This document shows positions 56,138 to 64,000 of a stretch of DNA of 64,000 bases, in pieces. Below the pieces are notes generated by a model. It did not search any database, was not told where the DNA came from, and was given only the letters and a program-made list of their open reading frames with translations. Position numbers and translations under genes: made by a program. This DNA comes from DASUPK01 sp963795665 (GTDB lineage: Bacteria; Actinomycetota; Thermoleophilia; Solirubrobacterales; 70-9). The stretch covers positions 1 through 64,000 of the forward strand of contig CAWCIP010000014.1 in NCBI GenBank assembly GCA_963795665.1, written 5' to 3'. The first letter of the stretch is position 1. Each line of letters opens with the position of its first letter.

Positions 56138-56973
56138 CTCCCGGCGGCGATCAGGGCGACGCCGAGCAGGGCAAGCACAACTCCCGCCCATTGGATCCGC
56201 GCCAGCCGCTCGCCAAGCACGCCGTGCGCGAGCGCGATCGTGAACGCCGGGTACATGGACCCACCCACCGCAACCACCGGGAGGAGACCCTTGGTGGAGG
56301 CCACGGCGAACAGCCCGTTGGCGAGAACGTCGAAGAAGCCGATCGTGAGCAGGACCGCAATCGAGCCGGACACCGCGGCGAGTCGCGGCCGCGAGATGAG
56401 CAGAGCGACCGCGACGGTGGCCACGCCGCCCACACGGACCGCGAGCACCGCCCACCCCGGGCGGTCAGCGGCCGCCACATCCAGCCCGGTGAAGAAGATC
56501 CCGAACCCCAGGCCCGCGACGATCGCCAGCACGATCGAGCGGCGGGCGACGTGGGAGTGCTCGGTGTTCTCCTCGTAGCTGAGAATCACCACCCCGGCGA
56601 TCGCGGGGACCAGACCCACCAGCTGGATCGCCGCCGGCGCATCGCCCCTGGCGAGCCCGACCGCGACCGGCACCACGACCCCGAGGGAGGCGATCGGAGC
56701 GACGACGCTGACCGTGCCCATCGCCATGGCCGCGTAGAACGCCCACAGCCCGCCGAGAGACGCCGCCCCCGCCAGCGCGGCGATGACGAGCTTGTCGGCC
56801 GAGATCGGATCCGCGCCAAAGATCAGGATCACGACCCCGATCAGGATCAGACCGGCCGGCTGGGAGACGGCCAGCACCCCGAGGACCGGCAGGCGCCGGC
56901 TCGTCAGGCCGCCGAGGAAGTCGGAGACTCCCCAGGAGAAGGCCGACGCGAGGCTGATCGCAAAGGCGAGCAA
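56134..56973 (-). CDS. EamA/DMT-family transporter
   Basis: 279 residues, ten membrane segments in two EamA repeats of about 135 residues. Signatures are SLASAFSWGVSDFLGGLTSR in the first repeat and ALAHGVLGERLARIQWAGVV in the second. The transporter sits in the cell membrane; the substrate (metabolite or amino acid) is unknown. It converges with the HAD gene, overlapping by 4 bases. Confidence 0.9.
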   Translation of the reverse strand: MLAFAISLASAFSWGVSDFLGGLTSRRLPVLGVLAVSQPAGLILIGVVILIFGADPISADKLVIAALAGAASLGGLWAFYAAMAMGTVSVVAPIASLGVVVPVAVGLARGDAPAAIQLVGLVPAIAGVVILSYEENTEHSHVARRSIVLAIVAGLGFGIFFTGLDVAAADRPGWAVLAVRVGGVATVAVALLISRPRLAAVSGSIAVLLTIGFFDVLANGLFAVASTKGLLPVVAVGGSMYPAFTIALAHGVLGERLARIQWAGVVLALLGVALIAAGS

Positions 56974-57024
56974 GCGCTCATTAAACGGGTTGCGCTTTCG
57001 CGCACCCTCGGATCGTGCCTACGA

Positions 57025-57567
57025 CTACTTGCCCAGCAGGCCGTTGAGGGTGTTATTGACGCCGTCGAGCACGTTGTTGACGGTGCCGTTGACGGCATCG
57101 GTCGCGTCGCTGGTGCTGCCGCCGCCGGGCAGCGGCACGTCGGGCGCGCTGGGCGTGCTGATCGTCGGGGTCTGCGTGATGCCGGTTCCGGTGCTGGTAC
57201 CGGTGTTCGTGCCGGTCCCTGTGCCGCTCGACCCGCCGCCGGTCGACCCGGTCGTCGTGCCGTTGGAGCCACCGCCGCCACCGCTGCCGCCGCTGCCGCC
57301 GCCCGTGGAGGAGGGGCTCGGCGCGCTGTCCTGCTTGCTCGCGAGGGCCACCACCGCCTGATTCAGCTTGTTCGGGGCCGGCTGCGCCGAGGCGGGGACG
57401 GCGTCCGGGCCGCTGGTGACCGCGGAGAGACCCCCCGCGACGCCGGATAGGCTGGTCCCGAAGCCGATCAGGGCGGCGACGGCCACAGGCACGGCAAACA
57501 GTGCCGCTCCGGCCAATCCTCGCGCCACAATCCGTCGGCGCCACCACGCAAGCAATCCTTTACCCAT
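57025..57567 (-). CDS. Single-pass exported protein with low-complexity Gly/Thr/Ser region
   Basis: 180 residues. A basic start (LLAWWRRRIVARGL) and one hydrophobic segment (AGAALFAVPVAVAALIGFG) look like a signal anchor. The rest is mostly low-complexity (Gly/Ser/Thr repeats, residues about 85-150), then a helical end NNVLDGVNNTLNGLLGK. No domain is recognised. It is divergent from the sensor kinase across a 50-base gap, so a shared promoter is likely. The repeats are poor evidence for homology. Confidence 0.65.
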   Translation of the reverse strand: MGKGLLAWWRRRIVARGLAGAALFAVPVAVAALIGFGTSLSGVAGGLSAVTSGPDAVPASAQPAPNKLNQAVVALASKQDSAPSPSSTGGGSGGSGGGGGSNGTTTGSTGGGSSGTGTGTNTGTSTGTGITQTPTISTPSAPDVPLPGGGSTSDATDAVNGTVNNVLDGVNNTLNGLLGK

Positions 57568-57617
57568 GAAATCCCCTGCAACGTAGTGTACGGGAAGTAC
57601 GAGGATCCCCAAAAAAG

Positions 57618-59129
57618 ATGAGTTTCAACCCATCACTAACTGCACGCCTGCGAATCGGCTTCCTCGTGCTTTTCGCGTTGCTCATGGTCGTCTCCCTCCT
57701 CGGCGTGGGGCGGCTCTTCCAGATCCGGGTCAACTACGAGAACGACATCACCCGGTATTTCCAGCTGGAGCTCGAGACCGAGCACCTGCGCTCGGCGTTC
57801 ATCCTCGAGCAGGCCGCGGCCCGCCCGGCGACCGCCCACCAGAAGCCGAGCCAGGCCGAGCTGAACCAGGCGGCCGCCAGCTTCAAGGACGCGGCGGGCC
57901 GCGCCCGAGATCTGACCGACGACGACACCACGCTGACGGCGAAGCTCGGGCGGCTCGCCGCCAGCGAGGCCGCCTGGCGAAAGGCGGTCGCGGAGCCCCT
58001 GATTCAGGAGCGTGTCCCCCCTCCGGGGGTGGAGAGCCGGCTGACCTCCGCCGTCACCAACAGCGGCGAGGCCCTCGCCGTCGAGACCCGCAGCGCTCGA
58101 GACTCCGCGCGCGACCACGCGCGAACCGAGACGCGCAACACGACGATCCTGGTCGCCGCCGGGCTTGCCGGCGCGCTGCTTGCGGCTCTGATCCTCTTCT
58201 CCGGCCTGATCAACTCGATGCGCGCACCCCTGGGCCGCCTCGTCGAGGGCGCCCGGCGGCTCGCGGGTGGAGACCTGAGGACCCGGGTCGAGGTCGGCGG
58301 GCCGGTCGAGATCGCCGCTCTGGGCCGAGCCTTCAACGAGATGGCTAACTCCCTCGAGCGAGACGCACGGGAGCGCGACCGGGTCGAGCAGATGAAGAAC
58401 GACTTCGTGCTGACCGTCTCGCACGAGCTGCGAACCCCCGTGACGGTCGTCAAGGGCTTCGCCGAGATGCTCACCGCCCAGCGCAAGGGGCTCAACACAC
58501 GTCAGTTCGAGGCTGCCGAGGTGATCGCCGAGAGCGCCGGGCAGCTGCAGAAGATGATCAACGACCTCCTCGACCTGGCCCGCAGCGATGCCGGCAAGCT
58601 CCGGATCGAACCGGAGCCGACCGAAGTGAGGCCGCTGGCGCAGCGCATCGGCAGGCAGATGCGGCCCCATTTCGACGGTAAGGACCAGGGGTTCACCGTC
58701 ACCGTCGAGAAGGACCTCCCGGCTGTCGACGCCGACGCGGGCAGGATCGGCCAGGTGCTGGCCAACCTGCTCACCAACGCGAACAAGTACGCCCCCGAGG
58801 GGGCACAGGTTCGACTCGCCGCCTCACGGGTGGGCGAGGAGGTCGAGTTCGCTGTCTCGGACGATGGGCCCGGCCTCGACGAGGAGCAGCTCGAGCACGT
58901 CTTCGAGCGCTTCTGGCGAGCCGACAGCACCGAGACCCAGTCAGTCGGCGGGACCGGCCTGGGCCTGGCGATCGCCAAGTCGCTCGTGGAGCTGCACGGC
59001 GGCGCCATCTCCGCGAACTCCGCCCCGGGCAAGGGCGCTACCTTTCGATTCGTGCTGCCGATCTCCAAGGATGGACGGCCTACCCCAACGGCACCCGCGC
59101 CAAGGACGAAGGCGGGGGCTGCCGGGTGA
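57618..59129 (+). CDS. Membrane sensor histidine kinase
   Basis: 503 residues. Two membrane helices (residues 15-33 and about 176-196) flank an extracellular helical domain, then HAMP (INSMRAPLGRLVEGARR), HisKA with His269 in LTVSHELRTPVTVVKGFAE, and an HATPase domain with NLLTNANKYAPEG, SDDGPGLDEEQL and GTGLGLAIAKSL. The signal is unknown. The response regulator starts inside its stop codon (GTGA), so they are a coupled pair. Confidence 0.93.
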   Translation: MSFNPSLTARLRIGFLVLFALLMVVSLLGVGRLFQIRVNYENDITRYFQLELETEHLRSAFILEQAAARPATAHQKPSQAELNQAAASFKDAAGRARDLTDDDTTLTAKLGRLAASEAAWRKAVAEPLIQERVPPPGVESRLTSAVTNSGEALAVETRSARDSARDHARTETRNTTILVAAGLAGALLAALILFSGLINSMRAPLGRLVEGARRLAGGDLRTRVEVGGPVEIAALGRAFNEMANSLERDARERDRVEQMKNDFVLTVSHELRTPVTVVKGFAEMLTAQRKGLNTRQFEAAEVIAESAGQLQKMINDLLDLARSDAGKLRIEPEPTEVRPLAQRIGRQMRPHFDGKDQGFTVTVEKDLPAVDADAGRIGQVLANLLTNANKYAPEGAQVRLAASRVGEEVEFAVSDDGPGLDEEQLEHVFERFWRADSTETQSVGGTGLGLAIAKSLVELHGGAISANSAPGKGATFRFVLPISKDGRPTPTAPAPRTKAGAAG

Positions 59130-59497
59130 CGCGACTGCTGGTCGCGGACGACTCCGAGACGGTGCTGCTCATGCTCGAGCGCCGCCTGGAGATGGAGGGC
59201 TACGAGGTCGTCACGGCGACCGACGGCGTCGAGGCGCTCGATCGCCTGAAAGAAGCCGGGTCGGATGAGCCGGACGTGATCCTGCTCGACGCGATGATGC
59301 CCAACAAGTCCGGGACCGAGGTCCTCGAGGAGATCCGCGGCGCGGGATCCACCATCCCCGTGCTGATGATCTCCGCCCACCTCGACGCGCAGGAGCCCGA
59401 TCGGATGATCTCCCTGGGCGCCAACGACTGCATCCCGAAGCCGTTCGAGTGGGAGGACCTGATCGGCAAGATCGAGGAGCTGACGAACTCAGACTAG
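59126..59497 (+). CDS. Single-domain response regulator (CheY-like)
   Basis: 123 residues, one receiver domain only. Acidic pocket VADDSE, phospho-acceptor Asp55 in LLDAMMPNKSG, Ser/Thr in LMISAH and Lys in IPKPFEW. With no output domain it must act by protein contact or pass phosphate onward. It is translated with the upstream kinase (GTGA overlap) and converges on the helicase gene with a 4-base overlap. Confidence 0.93.
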   Translation: MTRLLVADDSETVLLMLERRLEMEGYEVVTATDGVEALDRLKEAGSDEPDVILLDAMMPNKSGTEVLEEIRGAGSTIPVLMISAHLDAQEPDRMISLGANDCIPKPFEWEDLIGKIEELTNSD

Positions 59498-60924
59498 GAG
59501 CGGGCGATCTCCATCCGGATCTGCTTGCCCTTCAGCTTCGTCCCGTCCAGGTACTCCACCGCCCGCTCCGCCTGATCGGCGGCAACCTCGACGAAGGAGA
59601 AGCGATCGAGGACGCGGATCGAGCGGATCGCGTCCTCCGGGATCACCGCGCCCTCGACCAGCGCCCAGTTCAGGTCCTCCTCGCTGATTCCGCCTCGCTT
59701 GCCGCGGTTGACGAACAGCTTCACCGTCCCGTTGGCCGGCTCCGGGGGCGGTCCCTCGCGGTGGCGCGGGCGCGGGGCGTGCTCGAGCCGCTCCTCGGGC
59801 GGCTCCCACTCGCCGATCGGCGCCTTCACGGTCCGCTCGATCTCCTTCAGCTCGCCGGCCTGCTTGGCGGTGGCGAAGGTGATCGCCCTGCCCGTCCGGC
59901 CGACCCGGCCGGTCCGCCCGATGCGGTGGACATAGATCTCCGGGTTGTTGGGCAGGTCGTAGTTGATGACGTGGGTGACGTGCTCGATGTCGAGGCCCCG
60001 GGCGGCGATGTCGGTGGCGACCAGCAGCGGCGTCTTGTGCTCCTTGAACGAGATCATCACGCCGTCGCGCTGGCCCTGGCTGAGGTCGCCGTGCAGCGCC
60101 TTCACCCGCAGACCCTTGTCCCCCAGGTCCCTGCCGAGCCGGGCGGCGCCGATCTTGGTGCGGACGAAGATGATCGCCTGCTCGGGCTCCTCCGCCTTCA
60201 GCACCTCGGCGAGGCGCTCGAGCTTCTGGCGCGGCTCGACCATCACGTAGGCCTGCTCGACCGAGTCCACGGTGAGCTTCTTCGGCGTCACGCGAATCGT
60301 CACCGGGTCGTACATGTAGGTCTCGGCGAGCCTCGCGACGGGTGCGGGCATCGTGGCGGAGAAGAGCAGCGTCTGGCGGCCGTTCGGGCACATCCGGAGG
60401 ATCTTCTCGACATCCTCGATGAAGCCCAGGTCGAGCATCTCGTCCGCCTCGTCGAGGACGACGTACCGGGCAGCGGTCAGCACCAGAGACTTCCGCGAGA
60501 TCAGGTCCATCATCCGGCCGACCGTGGCGACCACGACCTGGGCTCCGTGGCGCAGCCTCGACTGCTGCTCGCGGATCGGGGCGCCTCCGAAGACCGCGAC
60601 GACGTTGACGTCCTCGAGATGCTCGGCATAGGCGCGGAGCGCCTGGGTCACCTGGATGCACAGCTCCCGGGTCGGGGTGAGCACGATCGCCTGCGTCTCC
60701 TCGTTCTCGGGGTCGATGTGCTCGAGCATCGGCAGCCCGAACGCGGCGGTCTTGCCGCTGCCGGTCTGGGCCTGGCCGATCACGTCGTGGCCGTCGAGGA
60801 GCTCGGGAATGGCCTGCGCCTGGATCGGCGTCGGCTCGGCATAGCCCAGCTCCTCGAGGGTCTGCAGCAGGCCCTCGGACAGGCCGAGCTCCTTGAAGGA
60901 GGTTGCCGTCTCTGTCTCAGCCAT
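59494..60924 (-). CDS. deaD: DEAD-box RNA helicase with DbpA-type RNA-binding domain
   Basis: 476 residues. Q-motif PTPIQAQAI, Walker A AQTGSGKT (52-59), VLDEADEMLDLGF, FSATMPA and the helicase C block HRIGRTGRVGRTGRA. The C-terminal 75 residues (GTVKLFVNRGKRGGISEEDL to GKQIRMEIARS) form a DbpA-like RNA-binding fold. It unwinds RNA during ribosome assembly or cold growth. It lies 1 base after the quinone reductase start region, on the same strand. Confidence 0.93.
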   Translation of the reverse strand: MAETETATSFKELGLSEGLLQTLEELGYAEPTPIQAQAIPELLDGHDVIGQAQTGSGKTAAFGLPMLEHIDPENEETQAIVLTPTRELCIQVTQALRAYAEHLEDVNVVAVFGGAPIREQQSRLRHGAQVVVATVGRMMDLISRKSLVLTAARYVVLDEADEMLDLGFIEDVEKILRMCPNGRQTLLFSATMPAPVARLAETYMYDPVTIRVTPKKLTVDSVEQAYVMVEPRQKLERLAEVLKAEEPEQAIIFVRTKIGAARLGRDLGDKGLRVKALHGDLSQGQRDGVMISFKEHKTPLLVATDIAARGLDIEHVTHVINYDLPNNPEIYVHRIGRTGRVGRTGRAITFATAKQAGELKEIERTVKAPIGEWEPPEERLEHAPRPRHREGPPPEPANGTVKLFVNRGKRGGISEEDLNWALVEGAVIPEDAIRSIRVLDRFSFVEVAADQAERAVEYLDGTKLKGKQIRMEIARS

Positions 60925-61872
60925 CTACTTCGAGGGATCGAGCAGCAGCTTGCCGCTCGTTCCGCGCTCCTGCATGGCCTCGTGGGCCCGAGCGGCCTCG
61001 CTCAGCGGATAGGTGGCCCCGATGGTCACCTCGAGCTCGCCCGCCGCGACGGCGCCGAGCAGGTCCGCGATCATCGAGGCGATCAGGTCCTGGCGCTGGG
61101 CGACCAGCGCCACCAGCCAGAAGCCCATCACCGACTTCGAGGTCTGAAGCAGATAGTTCGTCGCCACCTCATTGGGGTGGCGCGCGGCGTTGCCGAAGGC
61201 GACGATCCTGCCGAGCATGTTGAGCGAGCTGAGCTCGGCCTCGAACCCCGTGCCGCTCATGTGGAGGACGACATCCACCTTCTCCCCGCCGTTGGCCTCG
61301 AGGATCGCCGCCTTGAGATCGTCGGCCCGGGAGTCCGCCGTGGCGTCGGCACCGAGCCGCTCTGCCAGAGCCCGCTTCTCCTCGGTCGAGGCCAGCCCGA
61401 TCACCTTGGCGCCGGCGCGCTTCGCCAGCTGAACCGCGAGGGAGCCGGTGCCGCCGCCCGCGGCCTCGACCACGACCGTCTCGCCCTTCTCGACATGGGC
61501 GCAGTAGTGGAGCAGCGCGTGGGCCGTCATCCCCTGGAGCAGCAGCCCGGCTGCCTGCTCGTCCGAGACCTCGTCGGGCAGCGGGACCAGGAAGGCCTCG
61601 GGGACCGCCGCCTTCTGGGCGTATCCGCCGTTGTTCATCAGCGCCGCCACGCGCTTCCCATCGGCGGTCGTCCCGGCGATCTCGGCGCCGGGAACGAGTG
61701 GCAGCTCCTGCTCGGCGAGGTAGTCGTTGCGGATGGCGTGGGTGTCCGCCCAGTTGATCCCGGAGCGCGTGACGTCCACCACGACCATCCCGTCGGACGG
61801 CTCGGGGTCGGGCAGGTCGACCAGCTTGAGCTGCTCGGGCCCGCCGAATTCCTCGATCTGAATAGCCTTCAT
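60925..61872 (-). CDS. Quinone oxidoreductase-like medium-chain dehydrogenase
   Basis: 315 residues. Medium-chain fold with QIEEFGGPEQLKLVDLP, SGINWADTHAIRNDY, EAAGGGTGSLAVQLAKRAGA and GASTYPLSE-like GATYPLSEAARAHEAM. The Cys set for zinc is missing, so it is of the zinc-free quinone oxidoreductase type using NADPH. It is divergent from the kinase gene over only 11 bases, leaving little promoter space. Confidence 0.9.
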   Translation of the reverse strand: MKAIQIEEFGGPEQLKLVDLPDPEPSDGMVVVDVTRSGINWADTHAIRNDYLAEQELPLVPGAEIAGTTADGKRVAALMNNGGYAQKAAVPEAFLVPLPDEVSDEQAAGLLLQGMTAHALLHYCAHVEKGETVVVEAAGGGTGSLAVQLAKRAGAKVIGLASTEEKRALAERLGADATADSRADDLKAAILEANGGEKVDVVLHMSGTGFEAELSSLNMLGRIVAFGNAARHPNEVATNYLLQTSKSVMGFWLVALVAQRQDLIASMIADLLGAVAAGELEVTIGATYPLSEAARAHEAMQERGTSGKLLLDPSK

Positions 61873-61883
61873 GCCATCAGGAT

Positions 61884-62867
61884 ATGTCGCTAACCGTCGT
61901 AGGGTCGATTGCCTTCGATTCCGTGCGCACTCCATTCGGGGAACGCGAGCGGATGCTGGGCGGCTCAGCCGTCCATTTCTCGCTGGCCGCGAGCTTCTTC
62001 ACCGACGTCCGGGTGGTCGGGCCGGTGGGTGATGACTTCGGCGCGGAGCAGCTCGGGATCCTCGAGGATCGCGGGATCGTCACCGATGACATCGAGCGGG
62101 TTGCCGGCGGCCAGACCTTCTTCTGGCAGGGCCACTACGACTTCGACCTGAACGTCGCTCACACGGACGACACGCAGCTCAATGTCTTCGCGGACTTCGA
62201 TCCGAAGCTCTCCGAGGATTCGAAGCGAGCCCAGATGCTCTTCCTGGGGAACATCCAGCCCGATCTCCAGCGAAAGATACGGGCCGGCTGCAGGGAGGCC
62301 GAGTTCGCCGCGCTGGACTCGATGAACCTCTGGATAGAGACCACGCGGGACTCGTTGAAGGCGGCGATCGCGGAGGTCGACTGCGTGATGCTGAACGACG
62401 CCGAGATCCGGGAGCTGACCGGGCAGCCGAATCTCGCCCGTGCGGCCAGGGCGCTGATCGAGATGGGTCCGCGCGTGGTGGTGGCCAAGCGGGGCGAGTA
62501 TGGCGCCGCGCTGTTCAGCGGTGACGAGTTCTTCGCGATTCCCGGCTATCTGCTCGAGGACGTCCGCGATCCAACCGGCGCTGGCGACAGCTTTGCGGGC
62601 GGGTTCCTCGGCTACCTCGACAGCCGCCGGGCCGCCGGGGAGTCCGTGCTCGACCACGGCGTCCTCCGCCAGGCGATGGCCTATGGCTCGGTGCTCGCCT
62701 CGTTCAACGTCGAGGACTTCGGCACGGAGCGGGTCCGGTCACTCAGCCGCGAGGAGATCGACGAGCGGCTGCGCGACTTCCGCCGGATCACCCACTTCGA
62801 GGTCGAGCCCCAGCATGAAACGGGTGGCTCCTCGGCTGCGCCTGCGGAGCCCCCTCGCATCAACTAG
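61884..62867 (+). CDS. PfkB-family carbohydrate/nucleoside kinase
   Basis: 327 residues. Start LTVVGSIAFDSVRTPFG and MLGGSAVHFSLAASFF (PfkB signature 1 region) and the catalytic block DPTGAGDSFAGGFLGYL with the base Asp. The family phosphorylates sugars or nucleosides; this subtype is common in Actinobacteria and its substrate is not known. It converges with the antiporter gene, overlapping by 4 bases. Confidence 0.9.
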   Translation: MSLTVVGSIAFDSVRTPFGERERMLGGSAVHFSLAASFFTDVRVVGPVGDDFGAEQLGILEDRGIVTDDIERVAGGQTFFWQGHYDFDLNVAHTDDTQLNVFADFDPKLSEDSKRAQMLFLGNIQPDLQRKIRAGCREAEFAALDSMNLWIETTRDSLKAAIAEVDCVMLNDAEIRELTGQPNLARAARALIEMGPRVVVAKRGEYGAALFSGDEFFAIPGYLLEDVRDPTGAGDSFAGGFLGYLDSRRAAGESVLDHGVLRQAMAYGSVLASFNVEDFGTERVRSLSREEIDERLRDFRRITHFEVEPQHETGGSSAAPAEPPRIN

Positions 62868-64000
62868 GTTCCGAGGCGCGCCTCGTCCAGATCGAGGTCT
62901 CGCTGGATGCGGCGGAAGAGGTCCTGCTTGATGCGGCCGTCGTTGCGCATGCCGAGCAGCGTCTCGCGCTCGGCATGGATGAGATCCTCGCGCAGCCTCC
63001 GGTACCCGCTCAGCGGATCCTCGATGGGGAGATCGCTGTCCTCGCCCTGCAGGGCGGCGACGCAGCGCGCGAAACGCGCCTGGTAGAGCTCGCGCAGCCG
63101 CTCCAGGGCGGCCTCCGAGATGGGTGTTCCTTCGGATTCCAGCTCGTCGAGCCGATCGAGCGCCGCCTGCGCGGCGGCCAGCCGCGCGACCGCCTCATCC
63201 GGCGCCCAGGCCTCTGTCGCGCTCAGGCCCAGCCATCGCACCAGTGAGGGAAGCGTCAATCCCTGGCCGACCAGCGTCACGAAGATCACCGCGACCGTCA
63301 GGTAGACGATCAGGTCACGTGAGTTGAAGGCAGCGCCCGAGTCGAGCGTGAACGGCAGCGCGAGCGCGGCGGCCAGCGACACCGCTCCTCGCATTCCGGT
63401 CCAGCCGATCAGGAGCCGCTCCCGCCAATCCTCTCCGCCCCCGGTGTCACCGATCGTGGGCAGCAGCCGCCCGAGGGAGACGGGGAGGAACTGCCAGGCG
63501 ATGCGGACCGCGATCACGACGCCCGAGATCATCAGGCCGTACCCGACGATCTCGCCGGGCGAGAAGGTCTCTCCGACGTTGCGCAGGATCCCCGGGAACT
63601 GCTCTCCGACCAGGACGAAGAGGATCGCGTTGAGCGCGAAGACGAGCACCCGCCAGAACGACTGCGCGTTCAGCCGTAGGTCGGCATCGAAGATGATGTG
63701 GGAGCGCCACCCGGAGAAGAGGCCGCTGCTGACCGCGGCGAGCACCCCCGATGCCCCGACGCCGTCGGCCAGCGCAAACGAGGCATAGGCGGTGAACACC
63801 GTGAGCAGGATCGCCAGCGGCGCGTCGTCGAGGCGGCGAAGCGCCATCTGGGACACACCTGAGACGGCCAGCCCGATCGCCACGCCGCCGATCACGCCGA
63901 CCACCAGGTCATCGATCGCCTCACCTGCCGTGAGCGTGCCGCTGACCACGGCGACCACCGCGACCTTGTAGGAGACCAGGGCGACGGCGTCGTTGATCAT
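62864..64000 (-). CDS. Na+/H+ antiporter, CPA1/NhaP type (N-terminus outside window)
   Basis: 378 residues are visible, with about eight membrane segments and a C-terminal cytosolic tail (from about 240). The first residues INDAVALVSYKVAVV are the conserved core of the fifth helix in CPA1 exchangers, so 120-150 residues are missing beyond the right edge; the Met at the edge is internal. Other marks: GWTGMRGAVSLAAALALPF. It exports Na+ or K+ for H+. The charged tail may regulate it. Confidence 0.92.
   Translation of the reverse strand: MINDAVALVSYKVAVVAVVSGTLTAGEAIDDLVVGVIGGVAIGLAVSGVSQMALRRLDDAPLAILLTVFTAYASFALADGVGASGVLAAVSSGLFSGWRSHIIFDADLRLNAQSFWRVLVFALNAILFVLVGEQFPGILRNVGETFSPGEIVGYGLMISGVVIAVRIAWQFLPVSLGRLLPTIGDTGGGEDWRERLLIGWTGMRGAVSLAAALALPFTLDSGAAFNSRDLIVYLTVAVIFVTLVGQGLTLPSLVRWLGLSATEAWAPDEAVARLAAAQAALDRLDELESEGTPISEAALERLRELYQARFARCVAALQGEDSDLPIEDPLSGYRRLREDLIHAERETLLGMRNDGRIKQDLFRRIQRDLDLDEARLGT

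Noticed and set aside
57175..57260. Tandem repeat in the exported low-complexity gene as a repeat array
   Set aside because: It is coding Gly/Thr-rich sequence with irregular units, so it is a protein linker and not a DNA repeat array.
59449..61893. Open frame of 814 codons on the plus strand
   Set aside because: It lies opposite the helicase and quinone reductase genes, both of which have complete family motifs. The translation has no recognisable fold.
1..64000. tRNA, rRNA or CRISPR array
   Set aside because: Looking for T-loop GTTCGA patterns outside genes, rRNA-like blocks and regularly spaced repeats gave nothing. A covariance-model search would be needed to exclude small RNAs.

Overview
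The window is two unrelated pieces of high-GC bacterial DNA joined near position 33,260, and it should be read as two genomes.

PIECE A (1 to about 33,260) comes from a diderm bacterium. It carries a TamB-like protein, an Omp85/BamA-like barrel, several predicted lipoproteins and LPS-type sugar genes. Overall style suggests Acidobacteriota (Thermoanaerobaculia-like), but this is inference. Its left end (minus strand) holds a Leu/Ile/Val-type binding lipoprotein, a sensor histidine kinase and the start of a response regulator. Next come sufT, a secreted prolyl oligopeptidase, a sulfatase-fold lipoprotein with a Thr nucleophile motif, an epimerase/metallo-hydrolase pair, a serine acetyltransferase-like protein, a VapBC-type toxin-antitoxin pair and a secreted M1-like peptidase. 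A minus-strand sugar operon follows: C-methyltransferase, rfbC and a DUF4910 protein, joined by 4-nt overlaps. Then come a Trm112-like protein and a long plus-strand run: O-antigen ligase-like protein, prenyl synthase, dxs, tlyA, nadK, tamB, Omp85, ribBA and two glycosyltransferases. The second glycosyltransferase is cut off by the join.

PIECE B (about 33,260 to 64,000) looks like an actinobacterium of the Thermoleophilia/Solirubrobacterales type. It has a large LuxR-type ATPase regulator, a secreted CSLREA/beta-helix/Ca-repeat protein, a pilin-like protein, a cupredoxin and many small soluble enzymes, and no outer-membrane genes. Running left to right it contains the surface protein (C-terminus lost at the join), the LuxR regulator, a VOC protein, membrane proteins, a saccharopine dehydrogenase-like reductase, a degenerate alpha/beta hydrolase, an SDR, the pilin-like and cupredoxin genes, and an FAD oxidoreductase. 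These are followed by LPG-synthase-TM and YihY membrane proteins, DUF2804, a frameshifted haloalkane dehalogenase-like gene, a sulfotransferase, RpiB-like, RibD-C-like, acyl-CoA dehydrogenase, phosphotransferase, HAD, EamA, a two-component pair, a DEAD-box helicase, a quinone reductase, a PfkB kinase and a partial Na+/H+ antiporter.

Reading frames are broken repeatedly in three zones (0.2-2.0, 25.6-33 and 50.2-50.8 kb), with one more break at about 34.7 kb. The affected genes keep their motifs across successive frames, so sequencing errors at low-coverage contig ends are more likely than true pseudogenes. I saw no tRNA, rRNA, CRISPR array, insertion sequence or prophage.
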